The notes below the pieces were generated by a model. That model saw only the letters and a list, made by a program, of their open reading frames with translations, made no database searches and was not told where the DNA came from. This document shows positions 56,359 through 64,000 of a stretch of DNA of 64,000 bases, piece by piece. The position numbers and the translations under genes were made by a program. Each line of letters starts with the position of its first letter. Positions within the stretch are counted from its first letter, which is position 1. Origin of the DNA: Spirosoma telluris (GTDB lineage Bacteria > Bacteroidota > Bacteroidia > Cytophagales > Spirosomataceae). The stretch lies in assembly GCA_003259005.1 (NCBI GenBank), contig QLII01000001.1, positions 4,976,501 through 5,040,500 on the forward strand, written 5' to 3'.

Positions 56359-57450
56359 TCATTTCAAGCCTTTAATAACCACTCCCGAACTGACGTTCTG
56401 ACTAAAGATCGCCTTTACGGACGCGGGTTTATTAATCAGCGCATAAAAATCATCCAGATACTTTACCGTACGCTTGACATAGGTTTTGCTTAACCGACTA
56501 TCGTTCTCATACAAGGCATAGAATTGGGGCTTTACCTGATTGAACTTGTCGATTACTTTCTGAAAAATAGGCATGGAGTAATTAGGACCTCGATAAACCC
56601 GCTCCCGAACCGATGAAAGACCGAGCTGTTCCGCAGGCTTTGCATAAGACGCTTCAACGATGCCAGCATGATCGAAATCGTAGGGTACGGGTAGCGAGCT
56701 GGTTACTCCATCCGCAAACAAGCGAATATTGTGTAAATAGGGCACTGACCAGTCAGTATTCCCGATCATATATTCAAAAACGGCAACGGTAGCCATGCCC
56801 AGCGAATCGGCATAACCCATGCCTATCTGCTTCATGGTATTGAGCTTTACGTTATTTCGTTTTGCCAGATCGCTCTCATCTTCGAGCAGAAAGGCCCAGT
56901 GCGTTTCAGGTTCGCGTTTACCCAGTGAATCAGCATAGGTAACACGGGCCAGTTGAGCGCGAAAACTCAGATCGCTCAGCAGGTTGTATAGCTTATAAAC
57001 CAGATATTCCCGCACCACCCACTCATCAACCTGACAGTGCGTTATTAATTTCAGCTTATTCTGATGCGCAAATAAAGTCTTCTTAACTTTCTTTTTAGGA
57101 AGATCGATCAACAGGGGCGGAAATGTGCAGTTAACCTTATTACGCCGAAAATTGCCGCGCACTTTCAGTGTCAGGGGTAAGGTATCTAGCTCGCTCCCAT
57201 TCTTATAGGTTAGTACAGCAGCATGTGTAGCCGGCTTGTCGCCCCTATCTTTTGTCAGAACGCGTAAATTGGTCGTCAATGTAAATTCCAGTTCTCGATC
57301 AAGGTCAAATAAGGAGGGTTGCCTGTTGGTATCGGCAGCAATCTTCTTTTTTTGTTTTAAGGCTGAGTTTTGCGTGCTATCCTGAGCGACCACAACTGGC
57401 GCAACACAAACAGCCCAAATGAGCAGAACAAGGCGGTAATACGGTTTCAT
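56359..57450 (-). CDS. Secreted protein of unknown function, possibly CotH/kinase-fold-like
   Basis: A 363-residue exported protein (signal ending APVVVAQ). No named family is certain. The centre holds FEYMIGNTDWSVPYLHNIRL and, 20 residues on, VPYDFDHAGIVEASYA; these resemble the catalytic loop (N-x-D) and metal-binding DFD of atypical kinase folds such as CotH or HipA. The N-terminal part is a beta-rich domain with LTLKVRGNFRRNKVNCTFPPL, also reminiscent of CotH proteins (LKVRGNS-like). Protein or sugar phosphorylation outside the cytoplasm is therefore a possibility, not a claim. It converges with the Pycsar-effector-like gene, 1 nt apart. Confidence 0.6.
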   Translation of the reverse strand: MKPYYRLVLLIWAVCVAPVVVAQDSTQNSALKQKKKIAADTNRQPSLFDLDRELEFTLTTNLRVLTKDRGDKPATHAAVLTYKNGSELDTLPLTLKVRGNFRRNKVNCTFPPLLIDLPKKKVKKTLFAHQNKLKLITHCQVDEWVVREYLVYKLYNLLSDLSFRAQLARVTYADSLGKREPETHWAFLLEDESDLAKRNNVKLNTMKQIGMGYADSLGMATVAVFEYMIGNTDWSVPYLHNIRLFADGVTSSLPVPYDFDHAGIVEASYAKPAEQLGLSSVRERVYRGPNYSMPIFQKVIDKFNQVKPQFYALYENDSRLSKTYVKRTVKYLDDFYALINKPASVKAIFSQNVSSGVVIKGLK

Positions 57451-57565
57451 AGTATCTTAAAAGATGGGCAATTTAAGGGAAAACACTAGCCCGTACCAAC
57501 ATCTGTTTAAACGATGAAGGCACGGGCTTAGTCAGCAAATAAACCTGGTGGAACGATGTTATCCT

Positions 57566-58627
57566 TTATTTTACGGCAGCCGGAGGGTTTAGGTACTTAG
57601 CCAGGAATTTATAAATCTCCTCGCGCGAATCGCGGGCCAGCTTGGTATCAAGCCGATTAAAACTGTGCCCGCCAGGTGCATCCTGATAAATTTTATAGTC
57701 AAATTTTTTCTCGTGCGCTTTCAGGGCATTAATCAATGATTCGACTTCCAGCACATTTACGTCCTCATCGTTGGTATTGGTATGAATAAGCAGGGGTGTT
57801 TTCAACTTCTGCGCATTCCACACCGGCGACCGCCGACGGTATTCTGCTACGTTATCGGACGGATCTTTGCCAATGTGGGTAGCCGCCGAGAATATGGTTC
57901 GATAACTAGCTGGTTTGTAGCCCAATCGGGCAATAATATCCGTGACCGGAACACCCGCATACGCTACTTTATAATCTTCGGGGTGATCGAAAATATTCAT
58001 CAGCGTAATCATTCCCCCGTGACTCCAACCAATGATACCTACCCGATCCGCATCGACCTGCGGCATATTTTCAACGGCCCAGCGTTTTCCGGCCAGCACA
58101 TCGTCGTTTTCATAATCGCCATAGTCGATTTGGTTATAAAACGTACCCCCATAGCCAACGCTGCCTCGGTATTCGGGCGCCAGGATCATGTATCCCTGGT
58201 CAACTAGTTCACGAACGACATGGGCATAAAGCGTACTAAAATCGCCATGAACACCATCGTGCACAAAAATGAGAAGTGGTAATTTTTTTGCCGATGCAAA
58301 CTTTCTGGATACAAAGGTGTAAGCCGGAATCACAACTGGGTTATTGGCCCCCTGGCCAGTCGGATTTTTGATCACATGAGGAGGTTTACTGGCGTAGCGA
58401 ACCTTATCAATAATGGCCACATCGCCCAGCTTCTGATACCAGAGTAAATCGTCGATACTTTTTGCCAACCCCTGATCCGAAAACCGCTGGTTTTCTTCTA
58501 ATTGACGAACACGTTCGTTCAAATCAACAGGTGCGGGCGATGCCGTTTGGCTAGGTGGCACTGTTTGTGCATAGGTAGCGACATGAATGAGGAGGGAGAC
58601 TAATGTAACGAGATACAGGTTGTACAT
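57566..58627 (-). CDS. Secreted alpha/beta hydrolase, prolyl oligopeptidase (S9)-like
   Basis: A 353-residue exported hydrolase (signal ending HVATYAQ). The catalytic domain has LLIFVHDGVHGDF, GYMILAPEYRGSVGYG, the nucleophile elbow GWSHGGM, the Asp region LIHTNTNDEDVNV and the His in GGHSFNR. This is a full catalytic triad of the S9/dienelactone-hydrolase-like class. It has no beta-propeller, so large substrates are possible. A peptide or ester substrate cannot be told apart from sequence. It is 70 nt downstream of a histidine kinase on the same strand. Confidence 0.82.
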   Translation of the reverse strand: MYNLYLVTLVSLLIHVATYAQTVPPSQTASPAPVDLNERVRQLEENQRFSDQGLAKSIDDLLWYQKLGDVAIIDKVRYASKPPHVIKNPTGQGANNPVVIPAYTFVSRKFASAKKLPLLIFVHDGVHGDFSTLYAHVVRELVDQGYMILAPEYRGSVGYGGTFYNQIDYGDYENDDVLAGKRWAVENMPQVDADRVGIIGWSHGGMITLMNIFDHPEDYKVAYAGVPVTDIIARLGYKPASYRTIFSAATHIGKDPSDNVAEYRRRSPVWNAQKLKTPLLIHTNTNDEDVNVLEVESLINALKAHEKKFDYKIYQDAPGGHSFNRLDTKLARDSREEIYKFLAKYLNPPAAVK

Positions 58628-58696
58628 AAGTTAGTTGATTGAGTTATTGGCAAAATACTATTGTTTCTACCTAAGCTCCATCATCTAATCCGTTGC

Positions 58697-60844
58697 TTAA
58701 GCAGGAAGGGAAATTACGAATTTTGTCCCTTTTCCCTCCTCACTTTCTACGGTTAATGTTCCGCTATGTCCCTTTGTTACAATATCATAGGCCAAGGATA
58801 ACCCTAAGCCCGTGCCCTCACCCGTGGGCTTGGTAGTAAAAAAGGGCTGAAATATCTTCTGCTGAACCGACTCGGGAATACCTGTGCCATTATCTTCAAC
58901 CGTAATGATCGCTTCTCCGTTGGCACACCGCGTACTGACCGTTACGCAAGGCTGATAAGTGGAATCCTGGGCTAGCTTCTGGCGTTGCTGAACCGCATAG
59001 AAGGCATTGGTAAACAGATTCAACAACACCCGACCAATGTCCTGAGGAACCATACTGATTTGCCCCAGGGAGGTATCGAAGTCGGTCTTGAGGGTCGCAT
59101 TGAAGGTTTTGTCCTTAGCCCGCAAGCCATGGTAGGCCAACCGTAAATATTCATCCGTCAGAGCATTCAAATCCGTAAGCTCTTTGCGACCCGTGCTTTT
59201 ACGCGAATGTTCCAGCATTCCTTTGACAATGCTGGACGCTCGGTTGCCATGCTGACTGATTTTTTGAAGATTATTCGATAGATCGGTCAATAGTTCTTGC
59301 TCAGCCCCTTCGTCCCGATCCTCTCCCTTCTTTTGCTCTTCTTTTAACTCTTGTACCAATTCGATCGATACTTCAGAAAAGTTGTTGACGAAATTGAGTG
59401 GATTCTGAATTTCATGCGCAATGCCCGCCGTTAGCTCCCCCAGCGAAGCCATTTTTTCGCTCTGAATCAACTGATTCTGGGTAGATTTCAATTCGGCTAA
59501 CGCTTGATTTGTCTGGTCGCGCTGGGCCTGTATTTCAGCTTTTTGTTGTTGTAACAGCGCATTCGCCTTTTGCTTCTGGCGGTTATTCCGATAAGCCAGA
59601 AAAAGTAATCCTAGCACTAATCCGATCCCAATACATGCCCCAATGAGTAATTGCCGTTGCCGTTGTGTAGCTGCAGTCTGTAAGGCCTTATCTTTTTTCA
59701 GTAAGGCAATTTGGGTTTGCTTTTCGGCTAGTCCGTAATTATACTGGAGAATAGCTAGTTGCTGTTGCGTATTTCGTCCAGATAACGTGTCTACGTAAGC
59801 GATGTATTTTTGCTGAGCAGCATAGGCTTCGGCAAACTTATGTTGTGCGGCATACACTTGCGCCAAAATCTCATTGGCATCTCTGGATGCTTCCCGAGCC
59901 CCAATTTTCCGGCTCAATGTCAAACTGCGAAGTCCATAAACCAGCGCACTATCAAGCCGATTCTGCTTGAGATAAGCCCGGGCCATTACCGTTTGAGTCC
60001 AAACAACCACATCGGTTTCAGGTATTTTTGTTAAAACCGACAGAGCCTGGCGAGCCATAGTTAAGGCATCGTCATAGTTACCTTGCGCCACATAAACGGC
60101 CGCCAGATTGCTCTCGGCCTGGGCCGCCAGACGAGGCCTATTCAATGCCTGTGCCAACCGAATCGACTTGTTATAATAGCGGTCGGCCCGGTCAAAATCT
60201 TCCTGAAGTCGGTATAGATCACCAAAACCGTTCAACGAACGACAAATTCCTTCCTGATCGTTGATGCGCTCAAATAATTGAATAGCAGCCGATTGAATGG
60301 TTAAGCCCTGCTGGTAGTCGCCCAGGATGATATGTAAACTACCTAATCGGGCTGTAGTGCGGGCCAACAGTTCCAGATTAGCCGTTTTTTCAGCTAATTG
60401 TTGGGCCCGTAAATCGTAGGTGAGTGCCAATACATAATCGCCCCGTTGCGTATAAAACCAGCCAATCTGACTTAATATCCGAGCCATCCCTACCCGATCG
60501 TTCAACTGCTTAAATAGGGCCAGCGACGCAGTCAGATAAGGAAGTGTTTGCTGATAAGTCCTATAGGTGTCATACCCCAACCCCAGTCCATAAAGTGCCA
60601 TGGCTTCGCCCCACTGGTACTTAAGTTTACGGGCCAATGTCAATGCTTCCTGAGACAGTAGAATCGTTTGCTTCGGTTGATCGCCCCGTAGTAAAAACGC
60701 TAGTGAATTCAGCCGATTCACACGAACTGTATCGCCCTGGATATGACTAGCAAGTTCGGTTCGTAATGCGTTTCGTAATGAATCTTGTGCCTGTACGCCC
60801 GTTACGTTCAGCAAAAGAATAACCAACAATAGGCGAATAGGCAT
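58697..60844 (-). CDS. TPR-containing sensor histidine kinase
   Basis: A 715-residue membrane kinase. A signal peptide (ending TGVQAQ) is followed by a periplasmic array of TPR repeats (about 40-340), a coiled coil, one membrane helix (LLIGACIGIGLVLGLLFLAY, about 400), a second coiled coil, and the kinase core with the phosphorylated His in LTAGIAHEIQNPLNFVNNF and ATP-binding boxes NLFTNAFYAV, VEDNGTGIP, GTGLGLSLAYDI. Its last part shares an exact 371-bp block with the next kinase gene upstream. No receiver is fused; the two receiver genes at 54-55.5 kb are candidate partners. Confidence 0.9.
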   Translation of the reverse strand: MPIRLLLVILLLNVTGVQAQDSLRNALRTELASHIQGDTVRVNRLNSLAFLLRGDQPKQTILLSQEALTLARKLKYQWGEAMALYGLGLGYDTYRTYQQTLPYLTASLALFKQLNDRVGMARILSQIGWFYTQRGDYVLALTYDLRAQQLAEKTANLELLARTTARLGSLHIILGDYQQGLTIQSAAIQLFERINDQEGICRSLNGFGDLYRLQEDFDRADRYYNKSIRLAQALNRPRLAAQAESNLAAVYVAQGNYDDALTMARQALSVLTKIPETDVVVWTQTVMARAYLKQNRLDSALVYGLRSLTLSRKIGAREASRDANEILAQVYAAQHKFAEAYAAQQKYIAYVDTLSGRNTQQQLAILQYNYGLAEKQTQIALLKKDKALQTAATQRQRQLLIGACIGIGLVLGLLFLAYRNNRQKQKANALLQQQKAEIQAQRDQTNQALAELKSTQNQLIQSEKMASLGELTAGIAHEIQNPLNFVNNFSEVSIELVQELKEEQKKGEDRDEGAEQELLTDLSNNLQKISQHGNRASSIVKGMLEHSRKSTGRKELTDLNALTDEYLRLAYHGLRAKDKTFNATLKTDFDTSLGQISMVPQDIGRVLLNLFTNAFYAVQQRQKLAQDSTYQPCVTVSTRCANGEAIITVEDNGTGIPESVQQKIFQPFFTTKPTGEGTGLGLSLAYDIVTKGHSGTLTVESEEGKGTKFVISLPA

Positions 60845-60867
60845 AGCAATTAGCGGTAGCCTAAGAT

Positions 60868-62238
60868 TTAGGCTGGCAATGTTATGATGAATGTGGTTCC
60901 CTCTCCCTCCTTACTCTCTACCTCTAACGTTCCGCTATGTCCTTTAGTTACAATATCATAGGCCAAGGATAACCCTAAGCCCGTGCCCTCACCCGTGGGC
61001 TTGGTAGTAAAAAAGGGCTGAAATATCTTCTGCTGAACCGACTCGGGAATACCTGTGCCATTATCTTCAACCGTAATGATCGCTTCTCCGTTGGCACACC
61101 GCGTACTGACCGTTACGCAAGGCTGATAAGTGGAATCCTGGGCTAGCTTCTGGCGTTGCTGAACCGCATAGAAGGCATTGGTAAACAGATTCAACAACAC
61201 CCGACCAATGTCCTGAGGAACCATACTGATTTGCCCCAGGGAGGTATCGAAGTCGGTCTTGAGGGTCGCATTGAAGGTTTTGTCCTTAGCCCGCAAGCCA
61301 TGGTAGGCCAACCGTAAGTATTCATCCGTTAGAGCATTCAAATCGGTAGGTTCGCGCTGGCCTGTGCTGGCGCGAGAGTGCTGGAGCATACCTTTCACGA
61401 TAGAGGAAGCCCGGCCACCATGGTGCGTAATTTTTTGAAGATTTTGCTTGAGGTCGGTTAGCAGCTCAGCTTCTAATTCAGGGTCTCGGTCGGCTTTGGC
61501 CTGTTCTTCGGTTAGTTCGTCGATGAGTTCGATACTCACTTCGGAGAAGTTATTAACAAAGTTGAGCGGGTTCTGAATTTCGTGGGCAATACCCGCCGTC
61601 AGTTCCCCCAGGCTGGCCATTTTCTCGCTTTGAACCAGTTGACTCTGGGTCGCTTTTAGTTCGGTAACCGTTTGTTCCAGTTCTTCTTTCTGGCGTGTAA
61701 TTTCGGCGGTTCGCTCCGCAACCAGATATTCCAGCTCGTTCTTTTTCGCTTCGATAATCCGCCGTTGTTCAAGTTCTTTCTCATGCTCCAGTTGTGCTTT
61801 AGCCAGCGACTTTTTTTGGTTATTTGCAATGACGACAAACGTAATTAACCAGATGATTGCGAACGTAGATGTTGAGCTAACGTAGTCTTCATTGGCGTTA
61901 TAAAATTTACGCGCCAAATGCTCCAATAAATCCTTAACAATGAGGATAAACGAATAAGGCGCTATAGCCAGCAGTAAGGTTCGAGCAGGTCTGAACTCGT
62001 AGAGGTGCGAAATGGTATAGACGATCGAAAAAATAATGATCAGTTCATACCAGATTAACCAGGGATCTGGAAATATTGAGCCAAAACCCATTAGTATGAA
62101 ACCTGTAAGCCATACCTGCTTTAGATACCTATCCCACCCAGGTAGTCGTGTCTCGGTCTCCAGAAATTTCCGGATATACCGAATAATCACAGAAGCAAGA
62201 CCAATCGCTATATACGATTCACCATCTGACCAGTTCAT
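60868..62238 (-). CDS. Membrane sensor histidine kinase
   Basis: A 456-residue kinase. The N-terminal 140 residues form about five membrane helices (GFILMGFGSIF, LIIIFSIVYTISHLY, LLLAIAPYSFILIV, FAIIWLITFVVIANN) of an unnamed sensor type. A long coiled coil follows (KAQLEHEKELEQRRIIEAKK), then the core with LTAGIAHEIQNPLNFVNNF and the ATP-binding boxes identical to those of the TPR kinase. Its start overlaps the stop of the HEAT/cyclic-nucleotide-binding gene (ATGA), so the two are translationally coupled, linking cyclic-nucleotide binding with this kinase in one transcript. Confidence 0.9.
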   Translation of the reverse strand: MNWSDGESYIAIGLASVIIRYIRKFLETETRLPGWDRYLKQVWLTGFILMGFGSIFPDPWLIWYELIIIFSIVYTISHLYEFRPARTLLLAIAPYSFILIVKDLLEHLARKFYNANEDYVSSTSTFAIIWLITFVVIANNQKKSLAKAQLEHEKELEQRRIIEAKKNELEYLVAERTAEITRQKEELEQTVTELKATQSQLVQSEKMASLGELTAGIAHEIQNPLNFVNNFSEVSIELIDELTEEQAKADRDPELEAELLTDLKQNLQKITHHGGRASSIVKGMLQHSRASTGQREPTDLNALTDEYLRLAYHGLRAKDKTFNATLKTDFDTSLGQISMVPQDIGRVLLNLFTNAFYAVQQRQKLAQDSTYQPCVTVSTRCANGEAIITVEDNGTGIPESVQQKIFQPFFTTKPTGEGTGLGLSLAYDIVTKGHSGTLEVESKEGEGTTFIITLPA

Positions 62239-64000
62239 AGCTGCTCTTTGTTAGTGTTCATCGACTGACGGGCAATGAGTTCATTCTGCCGACGAATACG
62301 GCCGGATAGACTTCTGACAATACTACGAAGTACTTCCCCTCGCTCTTCCATCAGGTCGAAGAAATCATCCTGATCAATACGTAGCAGCCGGATGTCGGTA
62401 ACGGCTTCGGCGGTGGCCGAACGGGCTTCGGTATCCAGCAGGGCCAACTCACCAAAGAAATCACCCCGGCCAAAACGGGCTAATTCCGTTTCGCCATCCA
62501 GAATCACGACTTCACCCGCATAGATTACATACATACCCGAACCCAGGTCGCCCTTATGAAAAATGGGTTCGCCAGCGGCATGCTGCTCTTCTTTCATAAT
62601 CGGCGTTATGCTGGCCAGCACATTCTCAGGGGTTTGCGAAAACAGGCTCGTATGCGACAACAGCAGTACACGGTCGTAAGCTGCAATCTGGTCGGTCGAA
62701 TGGGTTGAGTGACTCATAAGCAAAGGAGATAAGGCAGAAAAACGAGACGCTAACGATTCACGAGCCGGCAGGGCTTCGGCAGCCGGTAAACTTCGCAAAA
62801 CAACACTAACTGTCCAGGCTGAAAAAACGCCCTCACCTGTCCGCAAGATAAACGCCCGAATCGACTCAGACTCATGAAACGTGCCAAGTTCAACAGCAAG
62901 AATACGAACCTTTTCGGGACGGGGCAGATCATCGACCAGAACTTGAAGGGTTTGATAGGTAGCCCTGGGAATCAGGTTGTCAAGCATTTCGAGCGCATTG
63001 GCCCGACGCTCGCGGGCGGGGTGGCTAATACCCATGCGCGCTCCGGCAATCGTATCTGAATCATAGAGTTGTGTGAGTATATCAAACAACCGCTGAAGTA
63101 GTACAGACAATTCATAATCGAGCGTTTCGGTCAGATCTACATCAGTCAGGCTACCCTGTAGCAATCGTTGCGCCAGCCGGACTTCCTCGTGCATCAGCCC
63201 GCGAAATATAGCATCGTCGGCCGGTTCGTTGGCAAAACGACGTAACGCCCGCAGAGCGGCTCCACGCACCTGCAAATCCGTTTTCTGGGCCAATTCGTTC
63301 AGGAGCAGACGGCTTTCATGCGTATCAATAGCTCCACAAATGGCAGCTATCCGTTCCAGAACAAATTGCTCTGTTGTTGATCGTTGAACCCGACGTAAGG
63401 CCGGAATTAGTTCGGGACCGCGTGCTTTCAACGCGTGTACAACGGCCCGACCGATGGTTCCATGTGTCAGGTTATCGAGTAAATACTGGGTCAGTTCCTC
63501 GTTTGCCAGCTGGCCAGCGGCCGAAATAGCGGCCTTTTTCACATCGGTAGCCGAACTGGTGAGCCGCTCCTTTACAATAGGTGCAAAGTCATTCAAGTGT
63601 AGCGTCGCAATCAGATTCAACGCCATTTGCTGATGGGAAAGATCTTTATCTGTAGCCAACTGCGTCAAACTCGCCTGAGCAACGGCATCGTGCGGATTCA
63701 ACTCCAAAACACCTTTAATGGCGCCCTGCCGAATGCTTAAATCCGTATGATTGATAAGTGGGGCCAGTTCCGAAGGCTCCACATTAATTCGCCGACCTAA
63801 CAGGTAAGATGCCTGCTGACGAAGACCCGGTTCAGAATCAGCCAGAGCAATATGCGTTAACTGTCGAATAGGTACCGGCTGGTTGATGTGCGTTATGGTA
63901 GCCAGCGTTCGCCGACGAACATCCGCATCGGCATGTGTCAGTAAGGAAGGTACTCGCTGGCTCAGTTCAGTGGGATTATGTGCATCCAACCAGCTAATAG
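62235..64000 (-). CDS. HEAT-repeat and cyclic-nucleotide-binding protein, 5' end outside the window
   Basis: C-terminal 588 residues of a larger protein; the frame is open to the window end (SWLDAHNPTELSQRV) with no credible start. A long HEAT-type helical array (VRRRTLATITHI, VRGAALRALRRFA) is followed by a cyclic-nucleotide-binding domain: GEPIFHKGDLGSGMYVIYAGE, RFGRGDFFGELALLDTEARSA, where FGELALLD...RSA is the phosphate-binding cassette. In related Bacteroidota proteins this combination follows an ATP/ADP-translocase-like membrane domain (Npt1/Npt2 family), which may lie just outside. The cassette Arg suits cAMP or cGMP, so the receiver-cyclase 8 kb away could supply the ligand. Confidence 0.85.
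   Translation of the reverse strand, partial: ISWLDAHNPTELSQRVPSLLTHADADVRRRTLATITHINQPVPIRQLTHIALADSEPGLRQQASYLLGRRINVEPSELAPLINHTDLSIRQGAIKGVLELNPHDAVAQASLTQLATDKDLSHQQMALNLIATLHLNDFAPIVKERLTSSATDVKKAAISAAGQLANEELTQYLLDNLTHGTIGRAVVHALKARGPELIPALRRVQRSTTEQFVLERIAAICGAIDTHESRLLLNELAQKTDLQVRGAALRALRRFANEPADDAIFRGLMHEEVRLAQRLLQGSLTDVDLTETLDYELSVLLQRLFDILTQLYDSDTIAGARMGISHPARERRANALEMLDNLIPRATYQTLQVLVDDLPRPEKVRILAVELGTFHESESIRAFILRTGEGVFSAWTVSVVLRSLPAAEALPARESLASRFSALSPLLMSHSTHSTDQIAAYDRVLLLSHTSLFSQTPENVLASITPIMKEEQHAAGEPIFHKGDLGSGMYVIYAGEVVILDGETELARFGRGDFFGELALLDTEARSATAEAVTDIRLLRIDQDDFFDLMEERGEVLRSIVRSLSGRIRRQNELIARQSMNTNKEQL

Overview
The window reads as a chromosomal segment of a Spirosoma-like bacterium (Bacteroidota, Cytophagales). 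The evidence is a SusC/SusD pair with an ECF sigma factor and FecR anti-sigma factor, a C-terminal type IX secretion sorting domain, Bacteroidota-type promoters (TTTG/TTG, about 20 nt, TAnnTTTG), almost no Shine-Dalgarno sites, many secreted sugar-active enzymes, and a base composition near 50% GC by eye. No transposase, integrase, phage gene or CRISPR array was seen.

Layout. 1-4.7 kb: an acyltransferase cut by the window edge, then a secreted oxidative sugar operon (cytochrome-c dehydrogenase-like lipoprotein, FGE-like protein, 3-keto-disaccharide hydrolase family protein). 4.7-21 kb: housekeeping genes, namely a PiT phosphate transporter, rlmN, a CvpA family gene, a YqeY family gene, pdxJ, mnmH, prfA, map, sdhCAB, fabD, tRNA-Gln(UUG) and a cold-shock protein. 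21-26 kb: an SGNH hydrolase, a CDF transporter and a GH78 rhamnosidase. 26.4-30.1 kb: a KaiC-KaiB-KaiB-histidine kinase operon, followed by an ECF sigma factor. 31-34.6 kb: Hsp20, hemC, a GNAT enzyme and an ABC permease with a His-rich loop. 34.9-52.8 kb: a polysaccharide utilization locus on the minus strand, in transcription order ECF sigma, FecR, SusC, SusD, DUF4397 lipoprotein, a giant T9SS-exported beta-helix protein, a GH63/GH37-like enzyme and GH97. 53.4-53.8 kb: an HxlR regulator between two copies of a dispersed repeat. 54.1-64 kb: a signalling cluster holding a receiver-adenylate cyclase, a stand-alone response regulator, a Pycsar-type membrane effector homologue, two histidine kinases sharing an identical 371-bp block, and a HEAT/cyclic-nucleotide-binding protein cut by the window end.

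Two features run across the whole window. First, twelve genes, including sdhA, sdhB and map, are broken by sixteen frameshifts. Each is the loss of exactly one base in or next to a short mononucleotide run, mostly G/C. This looks like systematic homopolymer undercalling in the assembly rather than gene decay. I therefore give each such gene as one locus and state where the frame breaks. Second, intergenic spaces are filled with inverted repeats: a family of about 90-150 bp elements with ends like CTAGTACT, and a separate class of hairpins built from short repeated words inside operons. Several supply the last codons or the stop codon of the adjacent gene.

The most interesting modules are the Kai-like operon, the receiver-cyclase/Pycsar-effector neighbourhood, the dispersed repeat family and the gene-converted kinase pair.
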